A stretch of 64,000 nt of DNA from a virus. How positions within the stretch are numbered: position 1 is the stretch's first letter; each line of letters begins with the position of its first letter. Below are positions 25,899 through 34,069 of the stretch, one piece after another. The stretch covers positions 1 through 64,000 of the IMG/VR virus record IMGVR_UViG_3300009149_000020, one strand, 5' to 3'. Position numbers and translations under genes: made by a program. The notes under the pieces are model-generated. The model searched no databases and had not been told where the DNA came from. It saw only the letters and a list, made by a program, of their open reading frames with translations.

Positions 25899-26438
25899 AT
25901 GAACACACTTGATAATCAATTAATTGATGCTGCCAAAGCAGGAAATGTAAAGCTCACTAAATTCCTTTTAATGTCAGGTGCGGCGCCTAATGCCTGCGAT
26001 CTTAATGGAGTAACGGCACTAATGCGTACTTGTCATAACCCTATAAGTCTTTTACAGAACAGTGCGATAGAAATAGCTGAATTACTTCTTGAAGCAGGTG
26101 CGAATCCAAATATCAACGATACCTTAGGAGGTACCCCTCTTGCTTATTCTATAAGGAATCGATATGACACTAGTCAAGTTTTGATATCTTTGCTCATCGA
26201 AGCGGGCGCAGACGTTAATCAGGCACAGGAAGGAGGATACCCTGCTTTGCTTCTTTTAGGTTATCATCCTAACTACTCTAAAGCGGAGATGTTAGTGAAT
26301 GCAGGTGCTGATGTAAACGCTGTAGTTAATGGCATACGCTTATTACAAAGATTACTGTCATTACATTTTCTTTATGGGAGTTCTACAATAGATCGTATTA
26401 TACAATTACTTGTAGCTAATGGTGCTACGCTAACTTAA
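25899..26438 (+). CDS. Ankyrin repeat protein
   Basis: 179 residues with four canonical ankyrin units: 'TKFLLMSGAAPNACDLNGVTALM', 'AELLLEAGANPNINDTLGGTPLA' region, 'ISLLIEAGADVNQAQEGGYPALL' region and 'AEMLVNAGADVNAVVNG'. It is one of the most regular ankyrin proteins here. It ends 'LLVANGATLT'. No extra domain. The target is unknown. Confidence 0.92.
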   Translation: MNTLDNQLIDAAKAGNVKLTKFLLMSGAAPNACDLNGVTALMRTCHNPISLLQNSAIEIAELLLEAGANPNINDTLGGTPLAYSIRNRYDTSQVLISLLIEAGADVNQAQEGGYPALLLLGYHPNYSKAEMLVNAGADVNAVVNGIRLLQRLLSLHFLYGSSTIDRIIQLLVANGATLT

Positions 26439-26450
26439 GGAGGATTTACA

Positions 26451-26753
26451 ATGGCGGTTACTATTACAAAGATTAGCCCTAAGTGGTGCTTTTTTGGATT
26501 TGAGCTTACCTTCGACGTGAAAGGAATGCATATTATGCAGCTTATACTCCATGGCTGTATTCAACTAGGACTCTACGTTGGTCAATGGTTTTGTCTAATC
26601 ATGTCTGTTAATTATCTTATGAAAGAAGGCTTTCCTCTTAAGGAAGATTTGTACACAGTCCTGGCTTTGTATATAATTTTTTGGTTTATTGTTATTATGC
26701 CTGTTTCTTGTCTCACTAAGCAGCTGAAAGAGTTGAGGAGGAAAGATGCCTGA
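26451..26753 (+). CDS. Small membrane protein, two or more spans
   Basis: 100 residues. Hydrophobic stretches 'MQLILHGCIQLGLYVGQWFCLIMSV' and 'YTVLALYIIFWFIVIMPVSCL' predict two membrane spans with a short loop. The positively charged end (KQLKELRRK) should face the cytoplasm. It sits between two ankyrin genes and overlaps the next by 8 bp. Function unknown. Confidence 0.8.
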   Translation: MAVTITKISPKWCFFGFELTFDVKGMHIMQLILHGCIQLGLYVGQWFCLIMSVNYLMKEGFPLKEDLYTVLALYIIFWFIVIMPVSCLTKQLKELRRKDA

Positions 26754-27975
26754 GTATGACGTAAGTATTCATTTTGATGGACAATTTACTATAAAAATTA
26801 CAGCGGATTGTGCGCGTGACGCATTAGTTAAAGTTCAACAATTAGACAAAACTTTATTGACTAGTAAGGAAGTTATAAAAGAGCATTTAGTGATTGACGA
26901 GGTTGATGCATATCTAAGTACTGCTAGCTTACAAAATACCGTACGTACTGAGATAAATCAATTAGAAAACTTAGTTAGGAACCCTGATGTTTCGGTACAG
27001 ACTATCTTGGACTTTATGGCAGAAAGAAAGATTCTACTATCAGAAACAGATTTCCGCTGTAACAACCGTTGGAGTTGTACATTTGAAAACTTAGTTGCTT
27101 GGCACGGTCGACTAGATATTATTAAGTATTTGAAGGAGCACAACCTCCGCCCCAACTTAGCCTATTTCGAAGCATGGAAAGGATGTGTATACAATAACAA
27201 TCTTTCTTTCTTAAAAGAGTTACTAGCACTTGATGATTTTCGTGATAAATGGGAGAAGATTAAAGAAGATACAGCTGAGGGGGTATATCGTGCGTTAGTG
27301 GCTAGGTTTTCTTTTGACATGCTAACCAATGATACTGTAAGAAAGAAAGGATGGTTTGAAATCTTTAAAGTAGTATACGAGTTTGGCGAAAAGTTTGTTG
27401 CAGAGAATCAAAGGAAAAATTTCGCCACACTCGTATTGGAGCAGGTATGTCACGGTGCTTCAAGATTCAATAATGCTGTATATTTACCTACTCTCGACTA
27501 CTTACTACAGAAAAAGAATGCTTCTTGTAAAAGACAAACTATAATTACAAAAGTATTATTTAGCGAAGATAAAGAGCTCATCAACTACTTCTTTGATAGA
27601 GGTGCTACGGATTGTGTTTACAGCAGAGGTGCGGTTCATATAAATTCAGATGATACTACTGGTATCTTAGACTATATGATAAGTTTCGTTGACATGAAAG
27701 CATTTAAGGAATTCTTTAAAGATGTTGATAAAGAGAAACTGTCGTCCTTAGTCAAACAGAATACGATCAAGAAGTGCATCACATGTTGTAAAGATGAGCA
27801 GTTACGCTACTTTATGCATTGGGCGGGCTATTCACCTTCAGCACAAAAAACGATTCTTTCCTCCTGCTTACTTGATAAACAGCTCGCTACTTGTAAAGAT
27901 TATATAGTTAAGGTACTTATTCCTAGTATAGGTACAATACCTATTGAGGAGGTAATAAATGGCAAAGAAAAGTAA
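26746..27975 (+). CDS. Large ankyrin-like helical repeat protein
   Basis: 409 residues. After a beta-rich N-terminal domain (~1-50, 'EYDVSIHFDGQFTIKIT') it continues as helix pairs resembling degenerate ankyrin units ('ENLVAWHGRLDIIKYLKEHNLRPN', 'LINYFFDRGATDCV'). The end 'QKTILSSCLLDKQLATCKDYIVKVL' fits the common C-terminal segment loosely. Overlaps neighbours by 8 and 17 bp. Confidence 0.8.
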   Translation: MPEYDVSIHFDGQFTIKITADCARDALVKVQQLDKTLLTSKEVIKEHLVIDEVDAYLSTASLQNTVRTEINQLENLVRNPDVSVQTILDFMAERKILLSETDFRCNNRWSCTFENLVAWHGRLDIIKYLKEHNLRPNLAYFEAWKGCVYNNNLSFLKELLALDDFRDKWEKIKEDTAEGVYRALVARFSFDMLTNDTVRKKGWFEIFKVVYEFGEKFVAENQRKNFATLVLEQVCHGASRFNNAVYLPTLDYLLQKKNASCKRQTIITKVLFSEDKELINYFFDRGATDCVYSRGAVHINSDDTTGILDYMISFVDMKAFKEFFKDVDKEKLSSLVKQNTIKKCITCCKDEQLRYFMHWAGYSPSAQKTILSSCLLDKQLATCKDYIVKVLIPSIGTIPIEEVINGKEK

Positions 27976-28471
27976 GAAAGATAAAAAGCAAGAAGCGTTA
28001 GTTGACAAAATGATGGATGCTATTGACAAAAAGTATAATCAAGCATTTTTTAGTATAGTCAAGGATCTATACAAATCCTATAGGGATATTGACCCCATTC
28101 CCGGCACAGAGGGAACAGTAGCTATTTTAATTGCTGACATAAACAGATGGTTTGAGGAAGCGTTTGATATGGAGTATCACAAAAAGAATAAGAAACCTCG
28201 TGATGACATGCAAAAGAAAATTGAAGCTTTAAAGACTGTTGAAGGCATCATCGAGTTTTTTGAAACAGAGCACGAGCTTTCTGCAAAGAAGATTTTAGAC
28301 TGGATAGAGGATTTGTTATATCCAAATGCTTGTAAAGCTTTAATGCTTGCTAGTCCAGCTAATCTTCCTCATGAGCAATTTTATACACTGTACGCTCTTA
28401 AAGAAGAAGAGCTCATAGGAGAAGAAACATACAATAAATTTAAGAAAGCAATTAACGCCCGCTTTATGTAG
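27959..28471 (+). CDS. Hypothetical helical protein
   Basis: 170 residues, highly charged, Lys-rich at the start (AKKSKKDKKQEALVDKMMDA) and all-helical in appearance. 'LFYPNACKAL'-like and 'EEELIGEETYNKFKKAI' segments do not match a family I know. Behind GAGGAGGTAATAA inside the end of the preceding gene. Confidence 0.8.
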   Translation: MAKKSKKDKKQEALVDKMMDAIDKKYNQAFFSIVKDLYKSYRDIDPIPGTEGTVAILIADINRWFEEAFDMEYHKKNKKPRDDMQKKIEALKTVEGIIEFFETEHELSAKKILDWIEDLLYPNACKALMLASPANLPHEQFYTLYALKEEELIGEETYNKFKKAINARFM

Positions 28472-28481
28472 GAGGTATGAA

Positions 28482-28790
28482 ATGAAAGCATACATACTTA
28501 TTAAAGATGCTGTGCCTCTTGGGAAAGCTATTACAGCTGCAGCTCATGCGTCATTAGCAATGTATTTGAAGTTTCAGAATACATCAGAAGTGAAACAATG
28601 GCTTGATCCTGGTCCATTCAAGAAAGTTATCTGTAAAGTAGATGCTGCTAAGTTTGAAGAGATGAAGGGTTCATTTATACCACATGTAATACTAACTGAG
28701 TCTTCGATGGATAATCAGGAAGTTGCTATTGCTTATTTGCCGCAAATTGACTATCCTAAGATATTCAAATTTTTACCACTTTACAAGTAA
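28482..28790 (+). CDS. Peptidyl-tRNA hydrolase 2 (PTH2)-like protein
   Basis: 102 residues. 'KAYILIKDAVPLGKAITAAAHASL' region (residues 2-25) matches the Pth2 N-terminus (hydrophobic strand, short loop, then 'K..A..AHAS'), followed by 'WLDPGPFKKVICKVDA', 'HVILTESSMDNQEVAIAYLP'. Pth2 recycles peptidyl-tRNA. Phage versions keep the fold, but the activity is unproven. The conserved Asp-Ala-Gly near the usual active site is replaced by T-E-S-S, so catalysis is doubtful and a tRNA- or protein-binding role is possible. Confidence 0.75.
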   Translation: MKAYILIKDAVPLGKAITAAAHASLAMYLKFQNTSEVKQWLDPGPFKKVICKVDAAKFEEMKGSFIPHVILTESSMDNQEVAIAYLPQIDYPKIFKFLPLYK

Positions 28791-28799
28791 GGAGGAATG

Positions 28800-29108
28800 A
28801 TGGAAGATAACAACTTTTCAGGTTTGTGTGAAAACTGTGGGGAATGTCTTACCGCAACACTGACTCATATCACGGAAACGGATGATCTGAGTGCGTTCAA
28901 CATTATGATGAGTCGTAAGAAAAATTGGTCGTCTGGGTTTGATATTATAAGTAGGCGGTTGTCCATTACTTGTGCTTGCGGTCATCCTGATGTAAATGAA
29001 GATGACATTGAGATGTTATTTAATCCTGGTAAAAAAGGTTGTAGCATAAATGTAATTGTAGTAATTGACAAAACAGGCGCTGTTGATTCATTTTATAAGA
29101 ATGAATGA
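28800..29108 (+). CDS. Small Cys-rich protein
   Basis: 102 residues from ATG 28800 (a second ATG three bases earlier touches the GGAGGA site). Cys pairs CENCGEC near residue 12 and 'CACGH' near residue 60 could hold one zinc ion. The rest is polar. Overlaps the next unit by 4 bp of its longer frame. Role unknown. Confidence 0.78.
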   Translation: MEDNNFSGLCENCGECLTATLTHITETDDLSAFNIMMSRKKNWSSGFDIISRRLSITCACGHPDVNEDDIEMLFNPGKKGCSINVIVVIDKTGAVDSFYKNE

Positions 29109-29119
29109 GGAGGTATGAA

Positions 29120-29380
29120 ATGAATACTGATTATCATGGAAAACCTGTACCGGATAATGAAAGTCCTGACAAGATAATAGATGTATGGGAAATTGAACCG
29201 TCTCTAGATACGAGCTATGATTATGTTACTATCCGCAGTTATCAAGATGCTGTAGAATATGCTAAGCAAGTAGTTGAAGAATTGATGGATAACCTGGAAC
29301 AGGAATTCCCGATTAAGATTGAAATAAGAAAAGGAGAAATGACTGTCGGTGCATACCTTGAATTGCAGGAGGAGGAATGA
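29120..29380 (+). CDS. Small acidic hypothetical protein
   Basis: 86 residues from ATG 29120, behind GAGGAGGTATGAA; an ATG at 29105 would include this site. Acidic, with a long helix 'YQDAVEYAKQVVEELMDNLEQEF' followed by a strand. No family recognised. Confidence 0.78.
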   Translation: MNTDYHGKPVPDNESPDKIIDVWEIEPSLDTSYDYVTIRSYQDAVEYAKQVVEELMDNLEQEFPIKIEIRKGEMTVGAYLELQEEE

Positions 29381-29553
29381 TGGACCAACAAACTAAGGAA
29401 AGAATTGTGGAGAAAGTTTATGATTGGTTGATGTCTCAATCTTTTGAAGATTGGCAAGAAACAATTTTTATGGATCATGTGTGTGCGGAAGAAGGCTGTC
29501 AGTCACGCGAAGAGATTAAAGAAACAATTTCTCGCAAGTTATTCAAAGATTGA
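29380..29553 (+). CDS. Small hypothetical protein (57 aa)
   Basis: 57 residues, ATG 29380 overlapping the previous TGA by one base and four bases after GGAGGA. Helical ('KERIVEKVYDWLMSQSFEDW') with two Cys near residue 37 and an end 'REEIKETISRKLFKD'. The next gene's GAGGAGG follows immediately. Function unknown. Confidence 0.68.
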   Translation: MDQQTKERIVEKVYDWLMSQSFEDWQETIFMDHVCAEEGCQSREEIKETISRKLFKD

Positions 29554-29568
29554 GGTGAGGAGGAATAA

Positions 29569-30843
29569 ATGAAAAGATCTTATAATGATGTACCTTATGA
29601 CGAGACCCTTGTAACGACAGCCCTTCATGTTATTTTTAAAAAGCTATATGATCTCCCAGATAAGAGATTATTTAGAGTAGTATATGCTCGATTCATAGAT
29701 AAACAAACTCTGAAAGCTATTGCAAAGAAGGAGAAGCTGTCACATGATAGAATACATCAGTTAGAGTGTAAAGGCTTAAAAAAGGTAGCACCTCTCTTAG
29801 CTTATTTCTTTGACGAGTTTACTAACGCTGGTCGAAATAGTTACCCGTATGTTTTTAATGGCTCTCAGCCACTGAAGGTGCATGTAAAGTATGTCATACA
29901 TACATTAGTTTCTAGTGATCCTGTACAAGCAAAAGATATAGCTGATTGTATAGGAGCAGGTTGTAAGATACGTGATGACTATATGGAAATCATTGAACAT
30001 CCTGAACCTATAACAGAGACAACTACATTATTTTCTGATATGTTCCGTGATGGTGTTAGTCATGTACGCGTATCAACTAGACTAATGAATTCTCTTAACG
30101 CAGCAGGTATCCAGACAGTTGGTGACTTGGTTCAGAAAACAGTGAACGATTTAACGGATCTTAAAGACTTTGGGAGAACGAGTCTTGATGCTGTTCGCTA
30201 TTTTTTACTAAAGAACAATATTGATTGCGACCTAACTAAAGCATGCAAAAAAGTAGGCGAGGATGTTGAGATAACACTTGACACCTCTTTAACGCAGGAC
30301 ATGTTAGATAGAAGAGCGATGGGTTGCTGTAAACTAGGAAATATCCGAACAGTTGGTGACTTAGTTGGAAAGACGCCTAGCGAATTGTACGGACTTAGAA
30401 ACTTTGGAAGAAAGACTTATAGTATTATACAACAGTTCCTTAAGAATAACAATCTTTCTTTAAAAGAAGAGCCTAAGAAAACATACGCACACAAGGAAGG
30501 CACGGCAAAAAGAACGCAAAGCATTGAAGTTGAATCAGAAGCAGGCATGACAAAAATGCTCGATATGGTTCCAAAATGTGAAGAGCGCACTCACTTACAC
30601 ATAGTGCGGGAGGGTGCGAAAGGGGCAACTGTTACCTGTTCCTGCGAAAGAAACACTTGTAAATTTGATAAAGCTGAGGATAAGCATGGCTCAGGTGATT
30701 TAGAAGATTTCTATCGCCAAAGACTTTCGGAGCTTCGAAAAAAGCAAGACAAAATGATTGAGGACTTAGCAGCGGTAAACACAGAAATAAAAGAAACACA
30801 GAAGTCTATCTTAAGCATAGACAACAGATATGAGGAGGAATAA
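29569..30843 (+). CDS. Transcription factor with sigma-4-like HTH and two alpha-CTD-like domains
   Basis: 424 residues. Residues ~37-75 ('RLFRVVYARFIDKQTLKAI' then 'KLSHDRIHQLECKGLKKV') resemble sigma-70 region 4. Residues ~166-217 and ~243-291 each match the RNA polymerase alpha C-terminal domain: 'STRLMNSLNAAGIQTVGDLVQKT...DFGRTSL' and 'DRRAMGCCKLGNIRTVGDLVGKT...NFGRKTY'. The E. coli DNA-contact residues Arg265, Asn268, Gly296 and Ser299 appear kept in copy 1; copy 2 keeps the Arg and Gly. A Cys-containing segment (~345-365, TCSCERNTC) and a coiled coil (~385-424) end the protein. It probably redirects host RNA polymerase by binding UP-element-like DNA. No sigma region 2 is seen, so it is not a complete sigma factor. 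Confidence 0.82.
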   Translation: MKRSYNDVPYDETLVTTALHVIFKKLYDLPDKRLFRVVYARFIDKQTLKAIAKKEKLSHDRIHQLECKGLKKVAPLLAYFFDEFTNAGRNSYPYVFNGSQPLKVHVKYVIHTLVSSDPVQAKDIADCIGAGCKIRDDYMEIIEHPEPITETTTLFSDMFRDGVSHVRVSTRLMNSLNAAGIQTVGDLVQKTVNDLTDLKDFGRTSLDAVRYFLLKNNIDCDLTKACKKVGEDVEITLDTSLTQDMLDRRAMGCCKLGNIRTVGDLVGKTPSELYGLRNFGRKTYSIIQQFLKNNNLSLKEEPKKTYAHKEGTAKRTQSIEVESEAGMTKMLDMVPKCEERTHLHIVREGAKGATVTCSCERNTCKFDKAEDKHGSGDLEDFYRQRLSELRKKQDKMIEDLAAVNTEIKETQKSILSIDNRYEEE

Positions 30844-31106
30844 TGAAATTATTACTTTTTCACAAGATGGCTATTTTGATTATTATTGCTTTTATTGTGC
30901 TAATGTTAGGAGCTTATTCTGCTAGAACTATTGAGTACATTCAGCAATATGAAATGGAGCAGAAAGTTACAGTAGGTTTTGGCGGCGTAGCCATACTTAT
31001 CTTGATAGGAGTATTTTTTATGTCTGCAGACCCTCATGTTAAGAAGTGGACTACAGTATTTATGATTGTTGCAGCAATTATAACGTTTGGCCTTTTATAC
31101 ATGTGA
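30843..31106 (+). CDS. Small membrane protein, three spans
   Basis: 87 residues. Hydrophobic spans 'MAILIIIAFIVLMLGAY', 'VGFGGVAILILIGVFFM' and 'TTVFMIVAAIITFGLLYM' predict three membrane helices with short charged loops. ATG overlaps the previous TAA. A holin-like role is possible from size and topology, but no lysis genes lie nearby. Confidence 0.82.
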   Translation: MKLLLFHKMAILIIIAFIVLMLGAYSARTIEYIQQYEMEQKVTVGFGGVAILILIGVFFMSADPHVKKWTTVFMIVAAIITFGLLYM

Positions 31107-31117
31107 AGGAGGAATAA

Positions 31118-31306
31118 ATGAAAAAACCTAAATGTCAGGTTATAGGAGAGAACGGTAATGTGTTTAACATTATCGCTATAGTGAAAAAAGCGTTGAATGA
31201 TTCTGGGCAACGTGATAAAGGGCTGGAGTGGCAGAAACGTGCTATTCAGTCTAAGAGTTATGATGATGTTTTGAACTTGATGCATGAATATGTAGATGTT
31301 ATTTGA
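31118..31306 (+). CDS. Small hypothetical protein (62 aa)
   Basis: 62 residues behind AAGGAGGAATAA. 'FNIIAIVKKALNDSGQRDKG' then 'WQKRAIQSKSYDDVLNLMHEY': helical, hydrophilic, resembles the short phage/host proteins that span one small helical domain. No function assigned. Confidence 0.75.
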   Translation: MKKPKCQVIGENGNVFNIIAIVKKALNDSGQRDKGLEWQKRAIQSKSYDDVLNLMHEYVDVI

Positions 31307-31315
31307 GGAGGAATA

Positions 31316-31579
31316 ATGTCGAAATTATGTACGATTTGTTATTGGAAGAATCTTAGACATGAAATTCTCATACGGAATGAGATTGTAGAGGTGTGTGATA
31401 TTGATCAGGATGAGCATGATCCTGACCACATAGTTTTATTAAAGGTAAAGGATCACTGTAATCAGTTTCTCGATGAGAATGATCCTCTGATACAAGAAAC
31501 AATTGATGATCGTAAGTATTACTTGGAAACTGGAAACTTACCCAGTAAGAGGAGGAATAATGGAATACGAAATTATTAG
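31316..31579 (+). CDS. Small hypothetical protein
   Basis: 87 residues behind GAGGAGGAATA. Starts MSKLCTICYWKNLRHEIL with a CxxC that could be half of a metal site. Acidic middle ('DIDQDEHDPDH'). The last codons overlap the start of the next gene by 20 bp. Unknown. Confidence 0.72.
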   Translation: MSKLCTICYWKNLRHEILIRNEIVEVCDIDQDEHDPDHIVLLKVKDHCNQFLDENDPLIQETIDDRKYYLETGNLPSKRRNNGIRNY

Positions 31580-31883
31580 TGGATATGACTCTGCTGATGT
31601 GACACGAAGAGTTACAGAAAAATTAAATAAGGGATATTGGACAGTAGGCAATCTGGTTGTAACAGTATCGCCTCATTCTTGCAATCAAAACTTCAAGGGA
31701 TGTAACATATTATATAGTCAGGCATTAAAAAGGAAGGTAAGGCGAAGAGTCTTATATCAGGTTGATGCGAAGCCTGCGGCCAAAAAACCTAGGAAGACTC
31801 TCCAAGAGCTAGTCGAAGATCGTCAAGCAGCTAGACAAACGACTGAAACGTTTGTTGAGAAGGTAATAAGGTTTTTTGCTTAA
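31560..31883 (+). CDS. Small protein with DUF1737-like N-terminus
   Basis: 107 residues from ATG 31560 behind AGAGGAGGAATA; an upstream in-frame ATG at 31503 would swallow this site. 'YEIISGYDSADVTRRVTEKLNKGYW' has the order of the small DUF1737 fold (strand, helix, 'GW/YW..G'). A basic tail follows ('AKKPRKTLQELVEDRQAARQ'). The family function is unknown. Confidence 0.72.
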   Translation: MEYEIISGYDSADVTRRVTEKLNKGYWTVGNLVVTVSPHSCNQNFKGCNILYSQALKRKVRRRVLYQVDAKPAAKKPRKTLQELVEDRQAARQTTETFVEKVIRFFA

Positions 31884-31907
31884 ACCAAAAAGAGTAAAGG
31901 AGTCGAA

Positions 31908-32126
31908 ATGAAACTTAAAATGCGTTGCAAGATCTGCGGATGGGTGGGCGCACCTTGTGCTGATGAACACGAAGCCGAACTTGCTTATCAGCGCCACATT
32001 GATTCTGGTGATTGCACAGATGTTGAGAAGCTTACTAATGAGGAGCTTGTTCAGAAGCTTGTTGAAACAGGAGCGGTTGCTAATACGCCAGAAGCGATTG
32101 CTAGGGCTTTACGTAGTTTAAACTAA
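31908..32126 (+). CDS. Small zinc-finger-like protein
   Basis: 72 residues. 'RCKICGWVGAPC....H......H.......C' in the first 36 residues gives a C-x2-C plus His/Cys set fit for one zinc ion. A helical end 'NEELVQKLVETGAVANTPEAI' follows. It may bind nucleic acid or protein. Behind TAAAGGAGTCGAA. Confidence 0.75.
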   Translation: MKLKMRCKICGWVGAPCADEHEAELAYQRHIDSGDCTDVEKLTNEELVQKLVETGAVANTPEAIARALRSLN

Positions 32127-32135
32127 GGAGGAACA

Positions 32136-32360
32136 ATGAAAGAAGTTTTAGTAGATATTTTTGATCCCGAAAAGGTTTATGTTTGTATTAGTACTCACGG
32201 CACTATCTTCCTGCAAGTATTAACACTTACTGAAAATGGCTTGTATATGTGGCGCCCCCTCGTTCTTGACTGTTCCAGTGATGCATGGGCAGAACATCAT
32301 ACTACATTATTGGGTGCTATGGGTGATAAACTTGCTTCAGATTATAATCACATATATTAG
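32136..32360 (+). CDS. Small hypothetical protein (74 aa)
   Basis: 74 residues behind TAAGGAGGAACA. Beta-rich ('EKVYVCISTHGTIFLQVLTL') with 'YMWRPLVLDCSSDAWAEHH'. No family recognised. Confidence 0.75.
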   Translation: MKEVLVDIFDPEKVYVCISTHGTIFLQVLTLTENGLYMWRPLVLDCSSDAWAEHHTTLLGAMGDKLASDYNHIY

Positions 32361-32391
32361 TTTATGAATTATTTTATTCAAGGAGAAAATA

Positions 32392-32511
32392 ATGTATAAA
32401 GGATGGATAGAAGTTAGTCTTAAAAATGAAAATTTTGAGAATAACTTTGATGAGTGGTTGGAGTTATTTTTAAAAGCAAGATACAAATTATTATATTCTG
32501 AGGGGGAATGA
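32392..32511 (+). CDS. Small hypothetical protein (39 aa)
   Basis: 39 residues, ATG 32392 behind CAAGGAGAAAATA. Sequence 'YKGWIEVSLKNENFENNFDE' then a helix. Its stop TGA shares a base with the next ATG, a pattern of coupled genes in this window. Unknown. Confidence 0.6.
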   Translation: MYKGWIEVSLKNENFENNFDEWLELFLKARYKLLYSEGE

Positions 32512-32942
32512 TGGATGAATCAAAAGAAATATGGATTGCATCAACATTACAAAAATATGACCATATTGGCCCTGACGATCCTGCTACAACATGGTCTGCG
32601 ACTCTAAGAACTCCCGAATCAAAAACATCTAAAGAAGTGATGTTAACTAATCTAAAAAACTATGAATATGCTTTTATGGCTAAAGAAGCAATCAACTTAC
32701 TTGAAGAAATTGATGACTTTGAGGAGTTTATTAATTACATGGATAAAACTTCTGATAGTAATGAGGCAATCGAATATAACGAGGTCTATTGTAACATTCT
32801 TATGCCTCATGTAATTACAATTACTTTATTTATGGGAAATCATTTTGAAGTTCCCTTAGGTGTAGCAATAACTCAGCTAGTTAGGGCTAATGTTTTTGAT
32901 CTTGATAAAGATGAAAATGTAATTATGAGTGATTGTGGATAA
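32511..32942 (+). CDS. Hypothetical acidic protein
   Basis: 143 residues from ATG 32511; a second ATG at 32508 lies too close to the GGGGG site. Acidic and helical ('EAINLLEEIDDFEEFINYMD'), with a hydrophobic 'NILMPHVITITLFMG' stretch. No family recognised. Confidence 0.78.
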   Translation: MDESKEIWIASTLQKYDHIGPDDPATTWSATLRTPESKTSKEVMLTNLKNYEYAFMAKEAINLLEEIDDFEEFINYMDKTSDSNEAIEYNEVYCNILMPHVITITLFMGNHFEVPLGVAITQLVRANVFDLDKDENVIMSDCG

Positions 32943-32966
32943 CTAAATAATGTGGAGGAATGATGC

Positions 32967-33179
32967 ATGGGTAGATACGCAGAAACATATATTGAGCATT
33001 GTGGTGAATGTGGTGAATGTAGAATAGGACCTCGCTATATAAAAGATGGGTGGCATGTTAACCCTATTATATGTGGTATAAATGGAAAAGAGATAGCCAC
33101 CCCAAAAGATGGTGATATTGACCCAGGAACATACGCTATGGAATTAGCTCATGTGCCCGACTGGTGCCCACTACAATAA
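32967..33179 (+). CDS. Small Cys-rich protein (70 aa)
   Basis: 70 residues behind TGGAGGAATGATGC. 'HCGECGECRIGPRYIKDGWH' carries three Cys in CxxCxxC near residue 12, and later 'IICGINGKE' and a final Cys; a metal site is plausible. Unknown. Confidence 0.72.
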   Translation: MGRYAETYIEHCGECGECRIGPRYIKDGWHVNPIICGINGKEIATPKDGDIDPGTYAMELAHVPDWCPLQ

Positions 33180-33189
33180 GGGAGGAATT

Positions 33190-33444
33190 ATGGAACTGTT
33201 AGAAGTTAACGTTGAGGTTATTGCAGGCGGTCTTTCTTGTGAGCATAACTACCCGTGTCCAGTATATAGTGATAAGCCTGCTGTGTACACTAGCTATGGC
33301 TATTTCCAGCCATCATGGGAAGCACAGAAGGAAGGCTGGAAATTAATCCGAACTACTAACAGGTTTCAGCGATTTATACTGAAATGGTTTTTTAATGATC
33401 GACCCATACCTGCTGTAAACAAGGAGAATAAAACACATGATTAA
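33190..33444 (+). CDS. Small hypothetical protein
   Basis: 84 residues from ATG 33190 behind AGGGAGGAATT; an ATG at 33151 in frame lies within the preceding gene. Mixed strand/loop with Tyr and Pro ('CEHNYPCPVYSDKPAVYTSYG') and an aromatic-basic helix near the end ('FQRFILKWFF'). Overlaps the next start by 8 bp. Confidence 0.76.
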   Translation: MELLEVNVEVIAGGLSCEHNYPCPVYSDKPAVYTSYGYFQPSWEAQKEGWKLIRTTNRFQRFILKWFFNDRPIPAVNKENKTHD

Positions 33445-33709
33445 GGCAAAGGTGTACGATAGTTACGTAGAGTTCGACGAAGATGAAATATATGAGTTCC
33501 TCGCAGAAAAGTATGATATAGAGGATGAAGATGAGATAGAACGGAAATGGGTGGCTGGAGAAATTACTAAAGAAGATGTATTTGCCGCGGCTAAAAACAG
33601 AATAGGCAATATCTATTCTATGCGTGGTGACTGTCCAGAGGATGATGCTATTCATATCATCGACGTAGAGGACTGGATGAAGATGAAGGAGAATAATGAT
33701 GGAAAATGA
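33437..33709 (+). CDS. MIKAKV-type small protein 1
   Basis: 90 residues, strongly acidic. Starts MIKAKVYDSYVEFDEDEIYEF and has a layout close to the gene at 34160: the MIKAKV strand, an acidic helix with 'EDE(I/V)', a (K/E)-rich turn, 'AAAKNRIGN' and a 'D(A/I)..I..I..V' end. The two are probably old duplicates separated by two small genes. Function unknown. Confidence 0.76.
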   Translation: MIKAKVYDSYVEFDEDEIYEFLAEKYDIEDEDEIERKWVAGEITKEDVFAAAKNRIGNIYSMRGDCPEDDAIHIIDVEDWMKMKENNDGK

Positions 33710-33944
33710 AATTGAACGGCTGAAGGTGGAGATTGAAGCAAAAGACAAGCAGATCAAAACATTGAGGAAGTTTGTGGAGGGTCTATCAAAACCTGAGCAA
33801 TGCCACGAACATAGCAAATGCGAAAGCTACAACGGTGATGCTGCAACAAATGAAACGATATTGCACGAACAAAGATCAGCATGCCTTGATTGTATATCAT
33901 TGGCAGCCGAGCAACTACTAGCCGAACTCGGCAAGGAGGAATGA
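33699..33944 (+). CDS. Small coiled-coil protein with Cys/His motif
   Basis: 81 residues (start 33699 or 33696, both acceptable behind AAGGAG). Residues 1-27 form a coiled coil ('ENEIERLKVEIEAKDKQIKTL'). A C-x3-H-x3-C set (QCHEHSKCES) and C-x2-C later (ACLDC) could bind metal. Overlaps the previous gene by 11 bp. Confidence 0.75.
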   Translation: MENEIERLKVEIEAKDKQIKTLRKFVEGLSKPEQCHEHSKCESYNGDAATNETILHEQRSACLDCISLAAEQLLAELGKEE

Positions 33945-33947
33945 AGA

Positions 33948-34061
33948 ATGAACATGGGATACACTGCGATAAGAGTTGGGGTGCTTAAAATCATAGGCTG
34001 TATTTTATTTTTCTCAGGGTGTGCTTTGGGTTTTTCAGTTTATTGGATTTTAGATAACTAG
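33948..34061 (+). CDS. Small membrane peptide (37 aa), in-frame open stretch after the TAG
   Basis: 37 residues, ATG 33948 behind AAGGAGGAATGAAG. One hydrophobic span ('VGVLKIIGCILFFSGCALGFSV'). It ends at TAG 34059-34061. The same frame then stays open for 33 codons to TGA 34161, which overlaps the next gene's start; see the entry at 34070. Confidence 0.6.
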   Translation: MNMGYTAIRVGVLKIIGCILFFSGCALGFSVYWILDN

Positions 34062-34069
34062 GAGGGAAA

